From: a bacterium
GTDB taxonomy: Bacteria > Myxococcota > UBA727 > JAUIJE01
DNA: 64,000 nt
Assembly (NCBI GenBank): GCA_030431455.1
Contig: JAUIJE010000018.1
Location: 117,740 to 181,739 of the forward strand
Direction of reading: 5' to 3'
The notes under the pieces were generated by a model. It worked only from the letters and a program-made list of their open reading frames with translations. It had not been told where the DNA came from and did not search any database. Within the stretch, counting starts at the first letter, position 1, and each line of letters begins with the position of its first letter. This document shows, one piece after another, positions 7,892 through 15,250 of the stretch. Both the position numbers and the translations under genes were made by a program.

Positions 7892-10276
7892 ATGCTGCGC
7901 CTCTTCTCTTCTTGGGCCACCCTGGCCGTGATTCTGACCTGCGGGTTTTCCGCGCACGCCGACGAGGACCGTCCGCACCCCGGGGGCCTGCAGGGCACGC
8001 ACCCCTTCTTCGTCGAGGACGCCGACGACGCCCGGGTGTTGCACGGCACCGCCGAGCTGTTCGAGCGCGGCCCCGACCGCGAGCTTCTGCAGGCCCTGAC
8101 CAAGCCGCGGTTGTCCGACGAGACCCTCGACGCCCTCGAGGCCGCGGGCGCGCCCCGGGGCGCGGGGACCGCCGCGCTGGCCGACGGGGGCGTGGGCAGC
8201 ATGCTCACCGCCACCGCCTTGGACGGCAATGTCTTTGTGGTCGAGGGCATCGACCCGGTGGTGGTCCAGACCAACCAGGGCCCGATGTTCAACCACAACG
8301 GGGGCGCGTTCAACGAGGTGATCAACGCGGTCTGGTCGTTGGCCGGTGACGAGTTCGACTTCATCACCGTGTTCACCACGTTCGATGACCCCGGCGCCGC
8401 GGGGTACTACTTCCCGCTGCAGCGGCAGGTGACAAACATCGGCGAGTGCAACCCCCAGCAACAGATTTACGACGGCTGCGTGTTCAGTCAGTTTCCGCCC
8501 CAGTTCGGCGAGGTCGAGCTCGACGGCTTCGTCTTCATGAACAGCGTCGACTACTGGCGCGGCTGGGACATCAACTACTCGGGGGGGGCCAAGGAGCTGA
8601 GCGATTGGGACGCCTCGGTGTACGCGGTGATGGGCCAGGAGGTCACCCACCAGTGGCTCGCGACCATGCGGTTCATCGACCCGCGCAACAGCGCGCTGTC
8701 GTACAAGCTCCTCGGCCGCGACGGCAGCCACTGGGCCGCCTGGGTGCAATCGGACGCCAGCGTGCAAGACGGCTGGGAATGGGAAGAGCTCGAGGACGGG
8801 ACCTTTCGAGCGGTGTCGTTGATGGACGGCTTCTCCACCCTCGACCTGTACGCGCTGGGGGTGTTGCCATCCAATGCCGCTGAACCGTTCTACTTCATCG
8901 ACAACGCGGTGCTGAAACCCATCCCCGGGTTCATCTCCCAGCAGCCCTTGCCCGCGGACGCGGCCCTGCAGCTGCCCGACCCGGGGTTCATTTCCAGCTT
9001 TGGCTACAACATCGAGGTCACCGGCAACCGGGTGGACCTCGTGATCGACGATGTGGTGCAGGCCGAAGGCGGGGTGCGTTGCCCGTCGCCGGACGACGCC
9101 CAGAAAGCGTACCGCCAGGCGGTGGTGTTGGTGACGTCCCCGACCCAGGGGGCCGGGTTCGTCGGGGCCTACGTCAACGAGCTCGAGGAGGTGATGCAGA
9201 ACTGGGAGGGCTGGTTCACCGATCGCACCCGCGGTGGTCTCAAGATTTGCACCGGCCCCGGCGAGCCGTGCGAACACGCCACGGTGACCATCACCGGGGG
9301 CAGCACCGACCGCGACGGTGACATCGTCGACCCCGGCGACGATTTTTCGCTCTCCGTGCGGGTCGCGGCCGAAGGCGAAGCCGTCACCGGCAGCGTCGTC
9401 CAGGTCGCCCTCGAGGGGGCGGGGGCCGAGCACGCCACCTTGTTGAACGACACGTTTGACCTCGAGTCGCTTTTGGTGGAGAGCCCCGAAGAGCTGTCCA
9501 TCGGCGTGGAGCTGTCGGGCGATTACCCCTGCGGGGACGAGTTGGTTTTTGTGGTCACCTTCACCGGCGACAACGCCGAGACGGTGCAGGAGCGGTTCTT
9601 CGTGCGGCCCGGCCTCGAGAAGGTCTGGGAGACGACGTTCTCGGGCAGCAGCGAGGAGTTCGAGTTTGAAGGCGACAGCCTGACCGGCGCCTTCTTGCAG
9701 GCTTCGGTCACCACCACGTGCGACATGTCGTCGATCACCCCCGCCAAAGACGCGTCCCCCGAGGGCAACGGCGCGGTGGTGACGTCGACCGACTTGTGGC
9801 TGACGGGCACGACCACGGTGCGCACCCCCGAGATCGAACTCGGAGAGGCCCAGTCGCCCGAGGTGCAGTTTGCGTTCTGGCTCGCGGGCGAGGGCGGGAC
9901 CATCACCGTGATGCTGCAGGGTGACGGCGGCGATTGGGTCGAGGCCCTCACCATCGATGATTCGTTGGCGCGGACCCGGTGGCAGACCGCGAGCGTCTCT
10001 GTGGAGAGCGGGTTGGGGGAAGTCCCTGAGGCCCTGCGGGTGGCGTTCGTGGGCGACGGCAACGGCGTGGAGCTGGGCATCGACGATGTCGTGGTCTACC
10101 AAGCGGCCGGCGCGTGTTTCGTCGAGGAGGTCGAGCCCGAGCCCACCGGTGATGGCGGCCCGCTGCCCGGCTGCGACTGCGACAGCAGCCGCGATGGCTC
10201 GCCGCTGGCCGCGGGCTTGGGCGGGTTGTTGGTGCTGGGTTTGGTCCGGCGTCGTCGAGGTGTGCGCGCCTCATGA
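7892..10276 (+). CDS. Secreted M1-metalloprotease-like protein with MYXO-CTERM-like tail
   Basis: 794 residues from ATG 7892, chosen for GGAG five bases upstream and a clean signal peptide (about residues 1-24). A TTG-type start at 7847 is less likely. The central part has GQEVTHQWLATMRF near residue 248. This matches the zinc-binding helix of M1/gluzincin peptidases (HExxHxW) but with Gln replacing the first His, so peptidase activity is doubtful. The region about 475-560 looks like an Ig-like or beta-sandwich domain with acidic calcium-type turns (STDRDGDIVDPGDDF). Another beta domain follows (about 590-750). The C terminus has CDCDSS, a hydrophobic helix and RRRR, a MYXO-CTERM-type sorting signal. 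It is probably surface-attached or released after T2SS export. The stop overlaps the next gene (ATGA). Confidence 0.82.
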   Translation: MLRLFSSWATLAVILTCGFSAHADEDRPHPGGLQGTHPFFVEDADDARVLHGTAELFERGPDRELLQALTKPRLSDETLDALEAAGAPRGAGTAALADGGVGSMLTATALDGNVFVVEGIDPVVVQTNQGPMFNHNGGAFNEVINAVWSLAGDEFDFITVFTTFDDPGAAGYYFPLQRQVTNIGECNPQQQIYDGCVFSQFPPQFGEVELDGFVFMNSVDYWRGWDINYSGGAKELSDWDASVYAVMGQEVTHQWLATMRFIDPRNSALSYKLLGRDGSHWAAWVQSDASVQDGWEWEELEDGTFRAVSLMDGFSTLDLYALGVLPSNAAEPFYFIDNAVLKPIPGFISQQPLPADAALQLPDPGFISSFGYNIEVTGNRVDLVIDDVVQAEGGVRCPSPDDAQKAYRQAVVLVTSPTQGAGFVGAYVNELEEVMQNWEGWFTDRTRGGLKICTGPGEPCEHATVTITGGSTDRDGDIVDPGDDFSLSVRVAAEGEAVTGSVVQVALEGAGAEHATLLNDTFDLESLLVESPEELSIGVELSGDYPCGDELVFVVTFTGDNAETVQERFFVRPGLEKVWETTFSGSSEEFEFEGDSLTGAFLQASVTTTCDMSSITPAKDASPEGNGAVVTSTDLWLTGTTTVRTPEIELGEAQSPEVQFAFWLAGEGGTITVMLQGDGGDWVEALTIDDSLARTRWQTASVSVESGLGEVPEALRVAFVGDGNGVELGIDDVVVYQAAGACFVEEVEPEPTGDGGPLPGCDCDSSRDGSPLAAGLGGLLVLGLVRRRRGVRAS

Positions 10277-10926
10277 CGGTTCGTGCGATTCTGTTCGACC
10301 TCGACGGGACCCTTGTCGACTCGGCGCCCGCGATCTGTGACGCCGCCGCGGCGGCGCTGCGCGAGCAGGGCCACGGGGTCGAGCCCGCCGACGTGCGGCC
10401 TCACCTCGGGGCCCCCCTCGACGAGCTGTACCGGACGTTCGCCCCGCGCTGGGACGAAGAGCGCTTCGTGGTGTTCCGCGACCGCTACATCCACCACCAC
10501 GACGACCACTACGCGGTGGTGCCCTCCGTGTTCGACGGGGTGCGGGACGTGCTCTCCGCGCTCGGGCAACGGTTTCTCGTCGGGGTGGCCACGACCAAAC
10601 CCACCGCCCGGGCCCACCGCACGTTGGTGGACGCGTCCTTGCTCGACCTGGTGCACCACCCCCAAGGCACCGACGAGGGGATGCGGGCCAAGCCCCATCC
10701 AGACGTGATTCTGCGCGCGTGTGCAGCGCTGTCGGTGGCGCCGGGGGAGGTGTTGATGGTCGGCGACACCCTGCGCGACGTCGAGGCCGCCCACCGCGCG
10801 GGGGCGCGCTCGGTGGCGATCAGCCACCACCACGACCATCACGGTCGCGCGGCCACGTTCGGCGCCCACCATCACGTCACCGATATGTGGGCCATCCTCG
10901 GTGTCATCGAGGCCCTCGACCGGTAG
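10273..10926 (+). CDS. HAD-family hydrolase, phosphoglycolate-phosphatase-like
   Basis: 217 residues. Motif I FDLDGTLVDS is at residues 7-16, the motif II Thr is in GVATTKPTA, the motif III Lys in MRAKPHPD, and motif IV MVGDTLRDVEAAHRAG follows. The spacing fits the Gph/PGMB-like HAD subfamily with a helical cap. The likely reaction is hydrolysis of a small phosphate ester; the substrate is not decidable. The C-terminal part is unusually His-rich (SHHHDHHGR, AHHHVTDMW), which may bind metal. The ATG overlaps the stop of the MYXO-CTERM protein gene, but a functional link is not evident. Confidence 0.85.
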   Translation: MTVRAILFDLDGTLVDSAPAICDAAAAALREQGHGVEPADVRPHLGAPLDELYRTFAPRWDEERFVVFRDRYIHHHDDHYAVVPSVFDGVRDVLSALGQRFLVGVATTKPTARAHRTLVDASLLDLVHHPQGTDEGMRAKPHPDVILRACAALSVAPGEVLMVGDTLRDVEAAHRAGARSVAISHHHDHHGRAATFGAHHHVTDMWAILGVIEALDR

Positions 10927-10946
10927 GCCGCGGGCGCCGCCCCGGA

Positions 10947-12794
10947 TCAATAAAAGCCGAGGTTGAGCAGGATGTCGATGTCCTCGGCGGGGACGCGGAC
11001 CTCGGCGCGCTCGCCGGTGAGGCACGGGCAGGCGGTGCAGTCATCGCCGGGGTTGTCGACGAGCACGTCGACAAAGAAGGGCAGGGCCCCTTGATCGATG
11101 AGCCAGTTCATCAGGGCCAGGGTGCGTTGCTCGTTGGGCGGGGTCGCGCCCCAGGGGTTGTTGCAGCGGGCCACGTCGTAAAAGAGCACGATCTCTTCGT
11201 TGCAGGGCGGAGGCGCGATCAGCCCGGGTTGGTTGGGGTCCAGTGACATGCCGTCGCAGGTCACCCGCAACAGGCAGCTGCTCGAGCTCGGGGTGTTGCC
11301 GTTGTCAAAACACGTGACGCAGTCGGCGGACGCCTCGAACGCGACCCCGTCGGGAGACTCGATGATCGCGGGCTGGCCGTCAGGTCCGACCACCGGGGCG
11401 AAGGGGGTCTCGTAGCAGGTGCCGGTCTGGGTGTCGTCGCAGGTATCGGACAGCACGTCCCCCGTGGCAATGTCGATGCATCGCAGGCAGTCCTGCCCGT
11501 CGGGGCCGGCGTAGGGGAAACACTCTTCGTTCATGCAGTCGCTGTACACCCGCTCGTCGGTGTCTGGTGCATAGCAGGTGGTGCAGGCTTGGCCGTCGGC
11601 GCCCGCCTGGTCCGCGCACACCGGCGGCTCCAGCGGGCCCTCGCTCTCGCACCGGGTGTAGACCTCGACGCCGTCGGCGCGGCAGACCAGGCACTGCTCC
11701 TCGGGGGGCGCGGGGTCTCCGCCGGGGTCGGGGGCGGCGAAGTTCATGTTCTCGACCGTACACACCAGGCCCTGGTCGCCGTCGCCCACACATTGGACCT
11801 CGACCACGTCCGGCGCCTGCTCGAGGGGGCAGGACCGGCAGATGGTCCCGTCGCTGCCCACCGTCGTCGTGCACGGGGGCGGGGGAGGACAGCTGACGTT
11901 GGCGTCTTCGCAGTCGTTCCGGGCGCAGGCGCTGTGCAGCAGCTGGCCTTGCTCGCCGATGCAGATGGTGCAGGTCTGTTCGGTGAAGCGCAGCACCTCA
12001 CAGAACGTGGGCGGGGGCTCGTCCTCGCAGGACACATCGGTGAGGGTCCCGAAGCTGTCGGTGCACACCTGACAGGCCAGGCCGTCGACGGAGATGAACG
12101 ACTCACACACCGCCCCGCCCCCCTGCTGGGGCGAGCAGCTCTGGAACACCATCATGCCGCTGTCGTCGAAGCACTCCACGCAGCTGCCCTGGTCGTCCCC
12201 GTAGGCGACGCATTGGCTCGGCTCGACATCGACCGGGTCGCAGCTCACAAACGCGAACTCGTCCCCCAAAAAACACTCCTGACAGGTCAGGCCATCGGAG
12301 CGGGTCACCTCCTCGCACCGGTCAAACGCCGGGGTGCAGCTGGTCGAGACCGGGGTGCCGTCCGCGTCGAAGCAGACCTCGCAGTTGTCGCCTTCGCGGT
12401 TGGCGTCTTCCACCGGCTCACAGTGGTCGGCGGTGACGTCGCCGGCCACCGCGCAATCGTCGTACACCACCGTGCCGTCGTCGGTGCGGCAGGTCTGGCA
12501 GGCGTCGCCGTACGCGTTCACCCGCTCGACGCAGCGGGCGGTCTCGGGGGTGCCGCAGATGCGGCCGGTGCCGTCGCATTCCGCACACCGCAGGCCATCT
12601 TCCTCGTCGGCCACGCCCTGGCACCGGGCGTTGGTCGACACGCAGCCGTTGTCGCAGGTGCGGTCGGTCTCCACCTCGCGCGGGCCGTCGAGTCCGTCGC
12701 CTTCCGGGATCGGGCAGGCCGCGAGCGAGACAGGGAGCAGGCTGAGCAGGAGCAGACGGGCGAACTTCACACCGTTCAAGTTAGCAGCCGACAT
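10947..12794 (-). CDS. Large Cys-rich lipoprotein with tandem repeats
   Basis: 615 residues from ATG 12794, chosen because it starts a lipoprotein signal with lipobox LAAC near residue 26. The frame is open for 39 more codons upstream. The mature protein is made of roughly a dozen units of about 40 residues. Each has a CxxC pair followed by DGxxVYxxC (for example CQTCRTDDGTVVYDDC, CEVCFDADGTPVSTSC, CLVCRADGVEVYTRC). Disulphide-stabilised repeats on the cell surface are likely. The last 100 residues (about 515-615) are different, with NEQRTLALMNWLIDQGALPFF and DDCTACPCLTGE, and may be a separate domain. No known family was recognised. It is convergent with the HAD gene, 20 bp apart. Confidence 0.78.
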   Translation of the reverse strand: MSAANLNGVKFARLLLLSLLPVSLAACPIPEGDGLDGPREVETDRTCDNGCVSTNARCQGVADEEDGLRCAECDGTGRICGTPETARCVERVNAYGDACQTCRTDDGTVVYDDCAVAGDVTADHCEPVEDANREGDNCEVCFDADGTPVSTSCTPAFDRCEEVTRSDGLTCQECFLGDEFAFVSCDPVDVEPSQCVAYGDDQGSCVECFDDSGMMVFQSCSPQQGGGAVCESFISVDGLACQVCTDSFGTLTDVSCEDEPPPTFCEVLRFTEQTCTICIGEQGQLLHSACARNDCEDANVSCPPPPPCTTTVGSDGTICRSCPLEQAPDVVEVQCVGDGDQGLVCTVENMNFAAPDPGGDPAPPEEQCLVCRADGVEVYTRCESEGPLEPPVCADQAGADGQACTTCYAPDTDERVYSDCMNEECFPYAGPDGQDCLRCIDIATGDVLSDTCDDTQTGTCYETPFAPVVGPDGQPAIIESPDGVAFEASADCVTCFDNGNTPSSSSCLLRVTCDGMSLDPNQPGLIAPPPCNEEIVLFYDVARCNNPWGATPPNEQRTLALMNWLIDQGALPFFVDVLVDNPGDDCTACPCLTGERAEVRVPAEDIDILLNLGFY

Positions 12795-13048
12795 GCCAGC
12801 CCGCGCCCCGTAAAAAAGAGAAATGATCTCAACCAGTAAGCGTCTCCCGGGACCGGGCCGGGGCGTCGAAAGTGCGGGGTCGAGGTCGCAGCACGTGTCA
12901 TTTGTCGTCACGGCGACATGGGCACCGAGGTGGGGCGGTGCAGGGAAGGGTGTGATTGTGTCTTTTCAAGCGGCGACTTGCATGGCACACGTTCGAGGTT
13001 GCTCGGTGTTGAGCGTGTTTCGCCCAGCGCGGCGAATGAGAGGATCAC

Positions 13049-14422
13049 ATGCGTAAGAATCTCCTGTTCATCGGACTCTCTGTGGTTTTGGCCGCGGGTT
13101 CGGCGGTGGCCCAAGACGGCGGTACCCCCGATGCGGCGGACGGCCCCGACGCGGGCGGCGGTGTGGATGCCGGCGGCGGCGAAGACGCCGGTCCGGGCCT
13201 GGACGCGGGCATGCCGGGCGGCGACGCGGGCATCCCCTGCGACGAAGCGACCTTTGAGTCGGTCTGCGACCCCAACGACCCCAACGGCGAAGTGCAGCTT
13301 CTGTGCATCGACGACGAGATTTTCCCGCTCAACTGCGACACCGACCAATACGTCGACGGCCAAGGCAACCCGATCTCCATCGGCTCCGCCTGCTTCGAAG
13401 AAGCCAACTGCATCGCCGGCGACGACGACCCGGCCGAAGCCTGTGACGTGGTCCCCTCCTGCTACGGCATCGAAGGCGGCTACTGCAAAGCCAACCTCGA
13501 CTCCGTGCTGCCCCCCGACATGGGCGGCAACATGCTCCCGATCGAAATCTGCGCGCCCGGCCTGAGCTGTGTGCTCCGCGGTGAGCAACAAGGCGGCGGC
13601 GTCGCGGTCGGCGAAGAGTGCGAGACCTCGGTCGGCACCTGCGCCCCCGGCCAGATCCTCGGCGGTTGCTCCGGCGAGATCGTGACCACCTGCGGCATCA
13701 CCTTCAACGCCGGTGGCACCGTCGAGTACGCCAACGGCGTCGACTGCGCGTCGGTGTTCGGCAGCACCTGCGGCGAGCGCAACGGCGCGAGCGCCTGCGT
13801 GGGCAACTTCTGCGACCTGTCCGGCCTGCGTGCCTGTGGCGCCGACGGTGACCTCGGCGACTTCGCCTGTGACCTCATCCCGACCTTCCCCGCGGTGGTC
13901 GGCGGCGAAGACCTCGACTTCGGGGCGTGCACCGCCGGCGTCGGCGAGTGCGACCCCGGGCAGAACTACCCGGCGTGCTCCGGCGACTTCTTGACCCTGG
14001 TCTGCGCCGAGTACGGCCAAGCCATCGGTCTGGACTGCTCCGCGGTCGAAGGCGGCGGCACCTGCGAGACCGTGCCCGGTCCCTTCGGCGACACCGGTCG
14101 CTGTGTGTCCAACGCCGGCGGCCCCTGCGGCACCAACCTCAACCAGTTCCAAGGTGCCAACTTCGCGTGCGCCGACGGCCTGACCTGCAGCGGCGGCCTC
14201 TGCGTCGGCGGTGGCGACGGTGATGGTGACGGCGATGGTGACGGCGACGGCGACGGTGACGGCGACGGTGACGGCGATGGCGATGGCGACGGTGATGGCG
14301 ACGGCGACGGCGACACCACCGACGGCGACGGCTGTGGTTGCTCGGGTCAGTCCCCGTCGAGCTCGCTGCTCGTGCTGTTCGGCCTGGTCGGCCTGGCCAC
14401 CATTCGGCGGCGCCGCCGCTGA
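13049..14422 (+). CDS. Secreted Cys-rich protein with GD repeat and MYXO-CTERM-like anchor
   Basis: 457 residues. ATG 13049 is preceded by GAGAGGATCAC. The signal peptide covers residues 1-21 (ending AVAQ). An Asp/Gly/Ala-rich stretch (about 22-65) follows, then a long Cys-rich extracellular region with regular Cys spacing and motifs such as CAPGQILGGCSGEIVTTC and CDPGQNYPACSGDFLTLVC. A (GD)n spacer near residues 388-425, encoded by a 6-bp microsatellite, leads to the tail GCGCSGQSP, a hydrophobic helix and RRRRR. This layout is typical of myxobacterial surface proteins that are processed at a MYXO-CTERM. Codon use is very regular. It is followed by a strong terminator. Confidence 0.85.
   Translation: MRKNLLFIGLSVVLAAGSAVAQDGGTPDAADGPDAGGGVDAGGGEDAGPGLDAGMPGGDAGIPCDEATFESVCDPNDPNGEVQLLCIDDEIFPLNCDTDQYVDGQGNPISIGSACFEEANCIAGDDDPAEACDVVPSCYGIEGGYCKANLDSVLPPDMGGNMLPIEICAPGLSCVLRGEQQGGGVAVGEECETSVGTCAPGQILGGCSGEIVTTCGITFNAGGTVEYANGVDCASVFGSTCGERNGASACVGNFCDLSGLRACGADGDLGDFACDLIPTFPAVVGGEDLDFGACTAGVGECDPGQNYPACSGDFLTLVCAEYGQAIGLDCSAVEGGGTCETVPGPFGDTGRCVSNAGGPCGTNLNQFQGANFACADGLTCSGGLCVGGGDGDGDGDGDGDGDGDGDGDGDGDGDGDGDGDGDTTDGDGCGCSGQSPSSSLLVLFGLVGLATIRRRRR
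14211..14316 (+). repeat. GGYGAY microsatellite encoding (Gly-Asp)n
   Basis: Tandem 6-bp units alternate GGCGAC, GGTGAT and similar synonymous variants and encode an acidic GD spacer before the C-terminal anchor. The same kind of tract occurs in the lipoprotein gene at 36840-36945. Length changes would stay in frame. Confidence 0.85.
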
Positions 14423-14446
14423 GCCGGTCTCGACAAAAGTGAAGGA

Positions 14447-14474
14447 GGGCCGCGCAAGCGGCCCTTTTTCTTTT
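14447..14474 (+). terminator. Rho-independent terminator
   Basis: A perfect 7-bp stem GGGCCGC/GCGGCCC with the tetraloop GCAA is followed by TTTTTCTTTT. It lies 25 bp after the stop of the MYXO-CTERM gene and before the next GTG start, so the two surface-protein genes are separate units. Confidence 0.9.
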
Positions 14475-14498
14475 GGCGGGCGGTGGTAGAGCAGAGCG

Positions 14499-15242
14499 GT
14501 GAAGCACTGGAGCATGTTGTTGTGGTTGATGGCCGGCGCGGCGAGCGCCGACGCAGGGGTCGACGCGGGGGCGGCCGACGCGGGCGGCTTGGACGCCGGT
14601 CTTGACGCGGGCCTCGACGCCGGCGTGGACGCGGGCCTCGACGCCGGGGTGGACGCGGGCCTCGACGCGGGCGCGGACGCAGGCTTCGACGCGGGTGTGG
14701 ATGCCGGCTTCGACGCTGGCGGGGACGCGGGGGCGCCGGATGCCGCGGCGCCGGGTGCCGACGGCGGGTTGGCCGATGCCGGCCTCGGCGACTGCGCGCC
14801 GCAATGTGACGGCACGGTGCTCTTGTATTGCGACAGCCTGACCGGCGAGGCCCTCGCGCTCGATTGTGCCGACTTCGGCGCGCGGTGTGGACTGCTCGAC
14901 GCGGAGTGGGGCGAAGATTGCCTTTTGCCCGAGGGCGCCGATTGCGATCCGGACTACGCGGCCGGCGTCTCCCGGTGTGACCCCGCCGGCCTGTGCTGCG
15001 ATGGTGTGACATTGCAGTGCGAGCCCGGGGGTTGCGCGGCCGAGCCCGAGCCCGAGGTGCCGTCCAACGCGGGGGGCATCGGCTCGGTGACGGAGACCAA
15101 CAACCACCCGTTCAGCTGCCTGGGGTGTTCGGGCGACTTCCCGCCCAGCTTCGGCGGGTTCGTGGCGGTGGTCGGCCTGCTGTCGGGCCGTCGTCGTCGA
15201 CGCCTGTGGGCCCTGGTCCGGGCCCGGTTCAACCACGAGTGA
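14499..15242 (+). CDS. Secreted protein with DAG repeats and variant MYXO-CTERM tail
   Basis: 247 residues from GTG 14499; an ATG 15 bases later (MLLWLM) is equally possible. The signal peptide ends near residue 20. Residues about 20-85 are a low-complexity run of GLDAG, GVDAG and GFDAG units. A compact Cys-rich domain (about 95-170; CAPQCDGTVLLYCDSLTG, CCDGVTLQC) follows. The tail has SCLGCSGD, a hydrophobic segment and RRRRR, followed by an unusual extra 12 residues. The tail is close to MYXO-CTERM but is extended beyond the Arg cluster. The Cys domain resembles those in the gene upstream, so the two may be paralogues. The stop is 8 bp before mutS2. Confidence 0.72.
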   Translation: MKHWSMLLWLMAGAASADAGVDAGAADAGGLDAGLDAGLDAGVDAGLDAGVDAGLDAGADAGFDAGVDAGFDAGGDAGAPDAAAPGADGGLADAGLGDCAPQCDGTVLLYCDSLTGEALALDCADFGARCGLLDAEWGEDCLLPEGADCDPDYAAGVSRCDPAGLCCDGVTLQCEPGGCAAEPEPEVPSNAGGIGSVTETNNHPFSCLGCSGDFPPSFGGFVAVVGLLSGRRRRRLWALVRARFNHE

Positions 15243-15250
15243 GCGACAAC

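Noticed and set aside
12908..14815. A 635-codon minus-strand frame opposite the MYXO-CTERM genes
   Set aside because: Shadow of the Asp/Gly/Ala repeats. The plus-strand proteins have signal peptides and tails.
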